A stretch of 64,000 bases of DNA, from assembly GCF_026420865.1 (NCBI RefSeq), contig NZ_JAPCWC010000004.1:248001-312000 (forward strand). Direction: 5' to 3'. Below the pieces are notes generated by a model. It was given only the letters and a program-made list of their open reading frames with translations. It searched no databases and was not told the origin of the DNA. This document shows positions 54,306-63,488 of the stretch, in pieces (position 1 is the first letter of the stretch; each line of letters opens with the position of its first letter). Position numbers and translations under genes: made by a program. This DNA comes from Novosphingobium clariflavum. Lineage in GTDB: Bacteria > Pseudomonadota > Alphaproteobacteria > Sphingomonadales > Sphingomonadaceae.

Positions 54306-55250
54306 ATGGTTCAGCCTCTTGCGTTCGTCATCGCTGCCGCCGCCTCGGTGCTGGCCCCGGACTTGTCAGACACCATGGCGGGCACCTGGGACATGAAGGC
54401 CGGAGACACCACCATCTTCCGCCTGCAAATCTCGGAAAACGCCAAAGAGACGACGGCGGCATGGGAGCGGCCCGAGCACTTCGAGACCGATGGAGAGAAT
54501 TTCTCCAGCATCCGGGGGCCGCTTGTACGCCGACCAGCGAGCAGCGTTCGTGTGGACAAAGGCGACATCGAACTGCGTTTCGACGATCCGGCACCGCATT
54601 CCCGGCCTGACGTTTTCCGGCTGCACCGCGTCGATGCCACCCATCTACGGGTGACTTACGAAAATTTCGAGCCGTTCGATTTCGTCAGATCCGCTCCCGG
54701 AACCGAAACAATTGGCCCTTGGGATCAGGGGCGTACCTATGTTCGCCTCATTGCCCGTTCGACCAGTGCGGAAATGACCGCGATCTTCGAAGCCGACCAG
54801 AACGACCGCAAGGCCGAGAAGATCGACTGGTCGCAAGTCAGCGCGGCAGACGAGCGGCGGCGGACCCGCACGCAGGAACTGCTCGACTCCGACGCTTTGC
54901 AAAGCGGCGAAGACTTCTATCACGCCGCCTTCGTGTTCCAGCACGGCGACCTTGCCGACGATATCCTCAAAGCACACGTTCTGGCCACGATTGCCGTGGC
55001 ACGCGGCAAACCCGCGGCCGTCTGGATCGCATCGGCCACTCTCGACAGGTATCTGCACAGGATCGGCAAACCGCAGGTGCTCGGTACCCAGTACAAGCTC
55101 TCGCAAGGCGAACCGGTGACTCAGGAGCCTTACAACAAGACTCTCGTTTCGGACTCTGTCCGCAAGGCTCTTCACGTTCCTGGCCTTGCGGAACAGGAAC
55201 AGCAGCGGCTTCGATTACAGGCCCGCAATGGCGGAGCAAAACAACCCTAG
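54306..55250 (+). CDS. Secreted protein with DUF6624-like C-terminal domain
   Basis: A 314-aa protein with a short signal peptide (LAFVIAAAASVLAPD). The N-terminal half (about 20-150) is a beta-rich domain similar in layout to hypothetical lipocalin-like modules (MAGTWDMKAGDTTIFRLQISEN). The C-terminal part (about 195-290), with ELLDSDALQSGEDFYHAAFVFQHGDLADDILKAHVLA and WIASATLDRYLHRIGKPQVLGTQYK, matches DUF6624. Function unknown. Base use is less GC-rich than neighbours. ATG 54306 is a guess among 54270 (TTG) and 54288 (GTG). Confidence 0.7.
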   Translation: MVQPLAFVIAAAASVLAPDLSDTMAGTWDMKAGDTTIFRLQISENAKETTAAWERPEHFETDGENFSSIRGPLVRRPASSVRVDKGDIELRFDDPAPHSRPDVFRLHRVDATHLRVTYENFEPFDFVRSAPGTETIGPWDQGRTYVRLIARSTSAEMTAIFEADQNDRKAEKIDWSQVSAADERRRTRTQELLDSDALQSGEDFYHAAFVFQHGDLADDILKAHVLATIAVARGKPAAVWIASATLDRYLHRIGKPQVLGTQYKLSQGEPVTQEPYNKTLVSDSVRKALHVPGLAEQEQQRLRLQARNGGAKQP

Positions 55251-55335
55251 TCCATTGAGGCAAGAACGCGCCGCCGAAATACTAGTCCGCCCTATCCAAC
55301 TGGCCGACACGGCAATTTTGCCTATAGTGGCCGCC

Positions 55336-56433
55336 ATGAGTGCCGCCCAATCCGCAGCCCCTCGTTTTCCTACCTTCGGGCTTTCGCCTTGGTCGATCGT
55401 GGTGCCGTTTCTGGCGCTGGCGGCAATCCTCATCGGCAAACCCGGCGGGATCGTGATGACGGCGGCAGTCGCCGCCGCTCTCGGCGGGGCGGTGATGGCG
55501 GCAGTCTACCATGCCGAAGTCATCGCCCACCGCGTCGGCGAGCCGTTCGGCACGCTGATCCTCGCCTTCGCGGTGACGGTGATCGAAACCTCGCTGATCG
55601 TCTCGATCATGCTGAGCGAGGGACACGGCGCCCAGTCGCTCGCCCGCGATACGGTGATCGCGGCGGTGATGATCACCATCAACGGCATCGTCGGCGTCTG
55701 CCTGCTGCTCGGCGGCGGGCGCCATCACGAGCAGGGCTATACCCAATCCGGGGTCAACCACGGCCTCGCGATTCTCGCCACGCTCTCGGTGCTGACGCTG
55801 GTCCTGCCCAATTACACCACCAGCAGCGCCGGGCCCTTCTACACCGACAACCAGCTGATCTTCATCGCCTTCGACGCGCTGATTCTCTACGGCGTCTTTG
55901 TCGTGGCCCAGACCATCTGGCACCGCGACCACTTCCTCTATCCCGACAAGGACGAGGCCCCGCACGAGACGGTGCCCACCGCCAAGGCCATCGCCGCGGC
56001 GGCGATGCTGCCGCTGGCCCTCATCGCGGTGGTGCTGCTGGCCAAGGCGCTGTCCCCCTCGATCGAGGCAGGGGTGGCGGCGATGGGCGCGCCGCCGGCG
56101 ATGGTGGGCATCATCATCGCCGCGCTGGTGCTGGCGCCCGAGAGCCTTGCCGCGCTATCCGCCGCGCGCGCCAACCGGGTGCAGACCAGCCTCAACCTCG
56201 CCATCGGCTCGGCGCTCGCCACCATCGGCCTCACCATCCCGGCGGTGGCCATCGCCGCGATGGCAATGGGACTGGACCTCGAACTGGGGCTCTCGGCCAA
56301 GTCGACCGTGCTGCTCGGCCTCACCCTGCTGGTGGCGACGATGACGCTCAGCACCGGCCGCACCACCATGGTGCAGGGCATGGTGCACCTGGTGATCTTC
56401 GCGAGCTACCTGTTCACCACCCTGGTGCCTTAG
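55336..56433 (+). CDS. ChaA-like Ca2+/Na+-H+ antiporter (CaCA superfamily)
   Basis: A 365-aa protein with about 11 membrane segments. The two alpha-repeat motifs typical of cation/Ca exchangers are GEPFGTLILAFAVTVIETSLIVSIML (repeat 1) and LVLAPESLAALSAARANRVQTSLNLAIGSALATIGLTIP (repeat 2), each with the key acidic residue in a Glu-containing helix. A His-rich loop (GGGRHHEQG) lies between. It belongs to the ChaA group. ATG 55336 is chosen since the upstream frame lacks family character. Confidence 0.9.
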   Translation: MSAAQSAAPRFPTFGLSPWSIVVPFLALAAILIGKPGGIVMTAAVAAALGGAVMAAVYHAEVIAHRVGEPFGTLILAFAVTVIETSLIVSIMLSEGHGAQSLARDTVIAAVMITINGIVGVCLLLGGGRHHEQGYTQSGVNHGLAILATLSVLTLVLPNYTTSSAGPFYTDNQLIFIAFDALILYGVFVVAQTIWHRDHFLYPDKDEAPHETVPTAKAIAAAAMLPLALIAVVLLAKALSPSIEAGVAAMGAPPAMVGIIIAALVLAPESLAALSAARANRVQTSLNLAIGSALATIGLTIPAVAIAAMAMGLDLELGLSAKSTVLLGLTLLVATMTLSTGRTTMVQGMVHLVIFASYLFTTLVP

Positions 56434-56437
56434 TCTG

Positions 56438-56462
56438 AAAATCCGGCGTGGCCGGATTTTTG
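56438..56462 (+). terminator. Terminator of the antiporter gene
   Basis: AAAATCCGGC / GCCGGATTTT with a 3-base loop and a T5 end, four bases after the stop. It abuts palindrome copy 3. Confidence 0.8.
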
Positions 56463-56543
56463 CGGCACCGGCCCTCTCCCCCACCCGGCCACCCACGAGT
56501 GTATCCTGATGGGTGGCCGGGTGGGGGAGAGGGCCGGTGCCGC
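56462..56543. repeat. Perfect 33-bp-arm intergenic palindrome, copy 3 of the family
   Basis: GCGGCACCGGCCCTCTCC... at the left is the exact reverse complement of ...GGAGAGGGCCGGTGCCGC at the right over 33 bp; the loop is 16 bases. It lies between the antiporter and the acyl-CoA synthetase gene. The perfection of this copy suggests it is the youngest of the three. Confidence 0.85.
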
Positions 56544-56559
56544 GACAAGAATGCCCCGC

Positions 56560-58377
56560 TCAGCTGCGATAGAGCGCATCCAGCCGCTCGCCATACCGCT
56601 CCTTCAGCTTGTGGCGGCGGATCTTGAGGCTGGGGGTCATTTCCTCGTTCTCGATCGAGAACGGCTCGTCGGCGAACGTGTACTGGCGCACCTTCTCGAT
56701 CACCGAGAGGTCGGTGTTCACCCGGTCGACCGCCGCGCGGATCGCGGTGCGGAAGGCGGGCAGGTTCTGCAGCGCCCTGAAGTCGAACTTCTCGTCGTTG
56801 GCCTTGGCCCATTCGAGCGCCCAGTCGGCATCGGGCACGACCAGCCCGACCACATAGGGCCGCCGGTCGCCATGGACCATGGCCTGCGCGATTTCCGGCT
56901 GAAGGGTGAGCATCGATTCGATCTTCTGGGGCGAGACGTTGTCGCCCTTGTCGTTGACGATCATGTCCTTCTTGCGGTCGGTGATCCTGATCCGCCCGCG
57001 TTCGTCGACATGGCCGATGTCGCCGGTGTGCAGCCAGGCACCTTCGCCCGAATCGACCAGCACCGCCCGGGTCGCCGCATCGTTCTGCCAGTAGCCCTGC
57101 ATGACCAGTTCGCCGCGCACCAGGATCTCGCCGTCCTCGGCGATCCTGAGGTCGACCCCGCGCAGCGGCGGACCGACGGTGGCATGGTCGATGCCGGCGG
57201 AGGGCCGGTTGCAGCTGATGATAGGGCCGGCCTCGGTCTGGCCGTAGCCTTGCAGCAGGGTCAGCCCCATCGAATCGAAGAACACCCCGATCTCGGGATT
57301 GAGCGGCGCCCCGCCCGAGACCAGCGCCTTGATCCGGCCGCCGAACCTGGCGCGGACCTTGGGGCGCAGGGTGTGTTCGAGCACCAGGTTCATCGCCTTG
57401 TCGCCGAAGCGCCAGCGGCCCTGCTGGCGCCGGTCGCCGAGGCCCATCGCCAGTTCCATCAGCTTGGCGGCAACCGCGCCCTGCTTCTCGATCTGCTTCA
57501 TGATGCGCGTGCGCAGCACTTCGAACAGGCGGGGCACCACGACCATGATCGTCGGGCGCACTTCCTCGATGTTCGAGGCCAGCTTGTCGAGCCCTTCGGC
57601 ATAGTAGATCTGCCCGCCGACGCCGATCGGCAGGAACTGGCCGCCGGTATGCTCGTAGGCATGGCTGAGCGGCAGGAACGAGAGGAAGGTCTCGCTGCGG
57701 TCCAGCCCGAAGTCCTCCATGACGATCTGCGCCGCGCCCGCGACATTGGTCAGCAGCATGCCGTGGTGCTGGCGCACCCCGCGCGGGGCGCCGCCGGTGC
57801 CGCTGGTGTAGATGATGCAGGCCAGGTCCTCGCGGCCCACGCCGACCAGCTGCGCCTCGACTTCGGCGCGCGCGGCCACCGGATCGCCGGTGAAGAAGCC
57901 GTCCCAGTCATGCGTCTCGAACGTGCCGCCCTGCAGCGCGGGCAGCTTCTCCATGCCGATCACGTGGCGGCACAGGTCGGTCTGGACGATGGCCGGCAGC
58001 AGCGCCTTGCCGAGCTTGGCCGAGGACACGATCGCGGCGCTTGCGCCCGAGTTCTCGAGGATGTGGATGTGATCGCGGGTGGTGTTGGTGGTGTAGGTCG
58101 GCACCGTCACGCAGCCCGCCGCCATGATCGCGAGATCGGCGATGCACCACTCCGGCCGGTTTTCCGAGACGATCAGCACCCGGTCGCCCGCGCGCAGGCC
58201 CATGCGCCGCAGCCCGGCCGCCATCAGGCAGACCCGCCGCGCGACTTCGGCCCAGGTGATCGGCTGCCAGGCGCCGCCCTGCTTGGACCACAGCATCGCA
58301 GTTTCGCCGAGGGCATCCGCGCGCTTCAGGAACAGCGAGACGACGTTGGGGCTGCTGTCGAAGTCAACAAGGTCCAT
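56560..58377 (-). CDS. Long-chain acyl-CoA synthetase (AMP-forming)
   Basis: A 605-aa adenylate-forming enzyme that activates fatty acids. P-loop YTSGTGGAPRGV (canonical YTSGTTGxPKGV, here Gly and Arg at two positions), LPLSHAYEH, YGQTEAGPII, GEGAWLHTGDIGHVDERGRIRITDRKKDMIV and KIRRHKLKERY are family blocks. It resembles the FAA1/AMP-binding class in bacteria with long-chain substrates. ATG 58377 is chosen with GAGAGG about 11 bases upstream; a GTG at 58410 is the alternative. Confidence 0.92.
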   Translation of the reverse strand: MDLVDFDSSPNVVSLFLKRADALGETAMLWSKQGGAWQPITWAEVARRVCLMAAGLRRMGLRAGDRVLIVSENRPEWCIADLAIMAAGCVTVPTYTTNTTRDHIHILENSGASAAIVSSAKLGKALLPAIVQTDLCRHVIGMEKLPALQGGTFETHDWDGFFTGDPVAARAEVEAQLVGVGREDLACIIYTSGTGGAPRGVRQHHGMLLTNVAGAAQIVMEDFGLDRSETFLSFLPLSHAYEHTGGQFLPIGVGGQIYYAEGLDKLASNIEEVRPTIMVVVPRLFEVLRTRIMKQIEKQGAVAAKLMELAMGLGDRRQQGRWRFGDKAMNLVLEHTLRPKVRARFGGRIKALVSGGAPLNPEIGVFFDSMGLTLLQGYGQTEAGPIISCNRPSAGIDHATVGPPLRGVDLRIAEDGEILVRGELVMQGYWQNDAATRAVLVDSGEGAWLHTGDIGHVDERGRIRITDRKKDMIVNDKGDNVSPQKIESMLTLQPEIAQAMVHGDRRPYVVGLVVPDADWALEWAKANDEKFDFRALQNLPAFRTAIRAAVDRVNTDLSVIEKVRQYTFADEPFSIENEEMTPSLKIRRHKLKERYGERLDALYRS

Positions 58378-58531
58378 GTTGACCGGTATCCTCTCGTAAA
58401 ATGGCGGCACTTGCGTGAATGCCGAAGGGCCGTCCGCATGACGACGTTAGGGCAACGTTTAGGCGCGGGCACAGGTTGCGACAAGCGCAGCCCGTACCGT
58501 GCACGGAAACGTCAGGTGAGGAAGACGAAGG

Positions 58532-59590
58532 CTATTCGCGGCCCACGGCGTCGGCGATGGAGCCGAATCCATCACGCTTCATGAGCGATGTCAGACCCTT
58601 GCAGATCCTGCGGGCGATGTTCGGGCCCTCGTAGACCATGGCGCTGTAGACCTGCACGAGGCTGGCACCGGCACGGATGCGGGCCCAGGCGTCTTCGGCC
58701 GTGGCGATGCCGCCGACACCGACGAGCGGAATCGCCCCGCCGGTCGCCTTGCGGAAATCGCGCAGGCGCTGCAGCGCCAGGTCGCGCAGCGGCGCGCCGG
58801 AAAGCCCGCCGGTCTCGCCCGCATGAGGCGAGGCGAGGGCCGGGCGCGAGATCGTGGTGTTGGAGACGATCAGCGCGCCGAGCTTGCGGTCGATGGCGAT
58901 GCGGGCGATCGCGTCGATGTCGGCCGCTTCGAGATCGGGCGCGACTTTCAGGAACACCGGCGGACGGCGGGACGAACCGCAGGCCTCGTCGCGCGCGGCG
59001 ATCACCGCGTCGAGCAGGCCGGTCAGCGCCGATTCGTCCTGCAACGCCCGCAGGCCCGGGGTGTTGGGGCTGGAGATGTTGACCGCAAGGTAGGTGGCAT
59101 GCGGCGCCATCATCCGCGCCATCGTCGCATAATCGGCGACACGGTCGTGCGAATCCTTGTTGGCGCCGATATTGATGCCGACCACGCCCGGCCGGTCGCG
59201 CCGGGCCGCAAGACGCGCCAGCGCCGCCTCGCCGCCCTTGTTGTTGAAGCCCATGCGGTTGATCACCGCGCGGTCCTCGACCAGCCGGAACAGGCGCGGC
59301 TTGGGATTGCCGGCCTGGGGCAGCGGGGTGATCGAACCGACTTCGGCAAACCCGAATCCGAGCGCCAGCAGGGCATCGGGCACTTCGCCGTCCTTGTCGA
59401 AGCCGGCGGCCATGCCGACCGGATTGGGGAAGGCGATTCCCGCCACTTCGCTGGCCAGCGAAGCCGGACAGGCAGGGGCGCGGCCCGGGCCGGCCAGCTT
59501 GAGCCCGGCAAGGGCAAGACCATGGGCAGACTCGGCATCGAGTCGGAACAGAGCGGGGCGGATCAGGGAATACAGCACGACCGCGCGCAT
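58532..59590 (-). CDS. pyrD: Dihydroorotate dehydrogenase (quinone)
   Basis: A 352-aa class 2 enzyme. The N-terminal amphipathic helix pair (FMRAVVLYSLIRPALFRLDAESAHGLALAGLKL) binds membrane quinone. FMN and substrate motifs include PNPVGMAAGFDKDGE, GFGFAEVGSITPLPQAGNPKPRLFRL, NRMGFNN, INIGANKDS, VNISSPNTPGLRALQ (catalytic Ser region) and SNTTISRP. It oxidises dihydroorotate in pyrimidine synthesis and feeds the quinone pool. No clear Shine-Dalgarno precedes ATG 59590. Confidence 0.96.
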   Translation of the reverse strand: MRAVVLYSLIRPALFRLDAESAHGLALAGLKLAGPGRAPACPASLASEVAGIAFPNPVGMAAGFDKDGEVPDALLALGFGFAEVGSITPLPQAGNPKPRLFRLVEDRAVINRMGFNNKGGEAALARLAARRDRPGVVGINIGANKDSHDRVADYATMARMMAPHATYLAVNISSPNTPGLRALQDESALTGLLDAVIAARDEACGSSRRPPVFLKVAPDLEAADIDAIARIAIDRKLGALIVSNTTISRPALASPHAGETGGLSGAPLRDLALQRLRDFRKATGGAIPLVGVGGIATAEDAWARIRAGASLVQVYSAMVYEGPNIARRICKGLTSLMKRDGFGSIADAVGRE

Positions 59591-59664
59591 AAACCGGACC
59601 GCCGTCCGGCTCAAACCCTTCTTGCGCGCCGTCACCGCGTGCCGGGAACGGCGAAATTCCGCCA

Positions 59665-59693
59665 TCGCGGTGGGATTCGAGCCACGCCGTGTC
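59665..59693 (+). promoter_or_regulatory. Possible promoter for an RNA between pyrD and the suf operon
   Basis: TTCGAG-like and TATACA hexamers with about 17 bases between lie before the terminator at 59790. Hexamers on the opposite strand (GTATAATTG) could instead serve pyrD. Low certainty. Confidence 0.3.
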
Positions 59694-59704
59694 GCAATTA
59701 TACA

Positions 59705-59824
59705 ATAAATCGGCGGTGCCCTTGCATACAGGGGAGATGCGACCCGAAGGGCTCGTAGCGGGATGCGCACGAGTTCTTTATTACCTAAGGGCGGTTTCCG
59801 GCTTGCCGGGAACCGCCTTTTTTT
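59705..59824 (+). ncRNA. Candidate small RNA (about 115-120 nt) ending in a strong terminator
   Basis: The region has no coding potential, an AT-rich promoter-like block at its left and several stem-loops: CCCT/AGGG near 59727, and CTCGT/ACGAG arms around 59750-59770. It ends with a GGCGGTTTCCGGC / GCCGGGAACCGCC stem and T7. It does not match 4.5S RNA or 6S RNA, which I looked for. It could also be an untranslated leader of the downstream suf regulator. Confidence 0.4.
59790..59824 (+). terminator. Strong intrinsic terminator upstream of the suf operon
   Basis: 13-bp stem with one G-T pair, 2-base loop, then TTTTTTT. No plus-strand gene precedes it within 400 bases, so it must terminate a non-coding RNA or act as a leader terminator. 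Confidence 0.9.
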
Positions 59825-59974
59825 CGCCCTTGCACGAGCGACTTAGGCAAGCACCGTGGCATTTTCGCAACAAGGTGCGCGCGAATGGGCATTGAAAGCC
59901 CGGGGTTCCTGCACTAGGTGCAAATCGGAAGAAATCGATCCACTTTGCCCGCGGGTCCCGAAAGCTCCGAATCG

Positions 59975-60436
59975 ATGCGTTTATCGAGCATGGCGGATTA
60001 TGCCGTCGTCATCATGTCTGCTGCCGCCCGGCATTGCGGCGGGTGTCCGCTCGTGGCGGGCGATTCGAAGCATGGGCGAGTCTCGGCCGCGCAACTGGCC
60101 GAGGAAACCCGGCTTCCCGCACCCACGGTGCAGAAGCTGGTGAGCAAGCTGACCGCAGCAGGCCTGCTGATCTCGTCGCGCGGGGTGGGCGGCGGCCTCA
60201 AGCTGGCCCGCTCGCCCGAGTCGATTTCGGTTGCGGATATCGTCGAGGCAGTCGAAGGGCCCATCGCGCTGACGGCCTGTCTCGAAAAGGGCAAGTCCGG
60301 CGGGAATTCCGCCGACCAGCCAGATTGCCAGATCGAGGGTGGCTGCCATGTGCGCCCGCATTGGCCGCAAGTGAATGCGGCGCTGCGCGGCGCTCTGGCG
60401 CAAGTGGCCCTGACCCAGCTCGTCGAGGAAGTTTGA
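59975..60436 (+). CDS. Rrf2-family regulator of the suf operon (IscR/SufR-like)
   Basis: A 153-aa winged-helix regulator. MRLSSMADYAVVIMSAAARH is the Rrf2 N-terminus; the recognition helix region is LPAPTVQKLVSKLTAAGLLISSRGVGGGLKLAR. Cysteines 102, 118 and 124 (TACLEK, PDCQIEGGCHVRPHW) are in the IscR-type Fe-S cluster region. Unusual is an insert at residues 20-36 with CGGC (Cys21, Cys24) between the first helix and HTH. The gene ends exactly where sufB begins, so it probably senses Fe-S status and controls this operon. Confidence 0.88.
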   Translation: MRLSSMADYAVVIMSAAARHCGGCPLVAGDSKHGRVSAAQLAEETRLPAPTVQKLVSKLTAAGLLISSRGVGGGLKLARSPESISVADIVEAVEGPIALTACLEKGKSGGNSADQPDCQIEGGCHVRPHWPQVNAALRGALAQVALTQLVEEV

Positions 60437-61945
<1,509 letters not shown>

Positions 61946-62053
61946 CTTGCGCCATTCCCGCTCCCCTCTCCCCTGTGAGTGCGGCGGCCAAGGCCAGTTG
62001 GCCGCTGGATCGCACCCATGGGAACAAAGACAAAAGACACGAAGGACCAATCC

Positions 62054-62548
62054 ATGACCGCCGCCCGTAAAACCCTCGGCATCAGCAAGGACGCCGCGCC
62101 GAAGGCGGACGCCAAGGCCAGCTTCAACGTCACCGGCGCGCGCCTCGAAACGCTGAAGGAGCGGGCCAAGGAAATGCGCCGCAACCCCAGCGAGGCGCAG
62201 AAGGCGCTCTGGGCGGAGCTTTCGGGCTCGAAGCTGGGCGGCGTGAAGTTCACCCGCCAGTCGGTGGTCGGCTCGACCATCGTCGATTTCGCCTGCCCCT
62301 CGCGCTGGATCGTCGTGCAGCTCAGCGCCGAGGACTCCAACCCCGACGTCAACGAGCTGCAGGACCGCAAGCTCATCGAAGTCGGCATCCGCGTGCTGCG
62401 CTTCTCCGAGGACGAAGTGCTGGAGCGCATCGAGGGCGTCGTGCGCGAGATCACCACCGAACTCAACGTGCCGTTCGACAAGCGCTCCGCGCGCCGCAAG
62501 GCCGGTGCCACTGCCGCCCCCCGTTTCGACGAGGGAGCCGAAGGATGA
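62054..62548 (+). CDS. DUF559-type nuclease-fold protein inside the suf operon
   Basis: A 164-aa protein. Residues 35-135 follow the DUF559 (Vsr-like restriction endonuclease fold) pattern: MRRNPSEAQKALWAELSGSKLGGVKFTRQSVVGSTIVDFACPSRW, RVLRFSEDEVL. The family's catalytic V-E-x-D-G-x-x-H segment reads VVQLSAEDS here (Gln89, Ser91), so the classical Glu, Asp and His are lost while the IVDFAC Asp remains. It may have become a DNA-binding or structural protein. Start ATG 62054 has AAGGA upstream; the stop overlaps the sufC start (ATGA). Other sphingomonads keep a DUF559 gene here. Confidence 0.85.
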   Translation: MTAARKTLGISKDAAPKADAKASFNVTGARLETLKERAKEMRRNPSEAQKALWAELSGSKLGGVKFTRQSVVGSTIVDFACPSRWIVVQLSAEDSNPDVNELQDRKLIEVGIRVLRFSEDEVLERIEGVVREITTELNVPFDKRSARRKAGATAAPRFDEGAEG

Positions 62549-63294
62549 CCATGCTCAAGATCGATAACCTTCAGGCCAATGTTGCCGACAAGCAGATTCT
62601 CAAGGGTCTCTCGCTGACGATCAATCCGGGCGAGATTCACGCGATCATGGGGCCGAACGGCGCGGGCAAGTCGACGCTGGGCTACACGCTGGGCGGCCGT
62701 CCGGGCTATGAGGTGACCGGCGGTTCGGTGGACTTCAACGGCCAGGACCTGCTCGAACTGGAACCGCATGAGCGTGCCGCCGCCGGCCTGTTCCTCGGCT
62801 TCCAGTATCCGGTCGAGATTCCCGGCGTCTCCTTCGTCCAGTTCCTGCGCGAGGCGGCCAATGCCCAGCGCAAGGGCCGCGGCGAGGAACCGCTTTCGGG
62901 CGGCGAATTCCTGAAGCTCGCGCGCGAAAAGGCGGGCCTGCTGCGCATGGACATGGACATGCTGAAGCGCCCGGTGAACGTCGGCTTCTCCGGCGGCGAG
63001 AAGAAGCGCGCCGAGATGGTGCAGATGGGCATCCTCGACCCGAAGCTGGCGATCCTCGACGAGACCGACTCCGGCCTCGACATCGACGCGCTGCGCATCT
63101 GCGGCGAGGGCATCAACGCGATCATGCGCGCGCCCGACAAGGCGGTGCTGCTGATCACCCACTACCAGCGCCTGCTGGACTATGTGAAGCCGGACTTCGT
63201 GCACGTTCTGGCCGCTGGCCGGATCGTCAGGTCGGGCGGCCCCGAACTCGCGCTCCAGCTGGAGGAAGAGGGCTACGAGGCCGTCGTCGCATGA
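62545..63294 (+). CDS. sufC: SufC, ABC-type ATPase of the SUF system
   Basis: A 249-aa ATPase with Walker A GPNGAGKST, signature FSGGEKKRAEM, Walker B LAILDETDSGLD and switch His in LLITHYQRLL. It drives conformational change in SufBCD for Fe-S cluster assembly. ATG 62545 overlaps the previous stop; ATG 62551 has better spacing from GAAGG and may be used instead. Confidence 0.97.
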   Translation: MTMLKIDNLQANVADKQILKGLSLTINPGEIHAIMGPNGAGKSTLGYTLGGRPGYEVTGGSVDFNGQDLLELEPHERAAAGLFLGFQYPVEIPGVSFVQFLREAANAQRKGRGEEPLSGGEFLKLAREKAGLLRMDMDMLKRPVNVGFSGGEKKRAEMVQMGILDPKLAILDETDSGLDIDALRICGEGINAIMRAPDKAVLLITHYQRLLDYVKPDFVHVLAAGRIVRSGGPELALQLEEEGYEAVVA

Positions 63295-63488
63295 CCATGG
63301 TCTACTTCCTCTGGCACGACAACGATCCGGCGATCGAAGAGGGCGAACTTGTGGGGGTCTATGGCTCGCAGGCGGAAGCCGCCTCGGCCATCGCCCGTTC
63401 GGCCCGCCATCCGCAGGGTTTCTCGATCGACGCCCATGTGCTGAGCGGCCGCGTCGCCGCCCTGATCGGGAGCGCGGCCAATGACTGA
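63291..63488 (+). CDS. Small protein between sufC and sufD
   Basis: A 65-aa protein (63 if ATG 63297 is used). Visible pattern: VYFLWHDNDPAIEEGELVGVYGSQAEAASAIARSARHPQGF, similar in outline to a small domain with alternating strands and helix found in scattered bacterial proteins; I cannot name it with certainty. It overlaps sufC by four bases (ATGA) and sufD by eight, so expression is locked to the operon. Function unknown. Confidence 0.7.
   Translation: MTMVYFLWHDNDPAIEEGELVGVYGSQAEAASAIARSARHPQGFSIDAHVLSGRVAALIGSAAND

Noticed and set aside
59705..59824. 4.5S (SRP) RNA or 6S RNA
   Set aside because: The SRP GGAAGG-type core and the 6S central bubble are not present.
59689..59895. Plus-strand 68-codon frame between pyrD and the suf operon
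   Set aside because: It runs through the strong terminator hairpin and lacks a ribosome site; an RNA is more likely.
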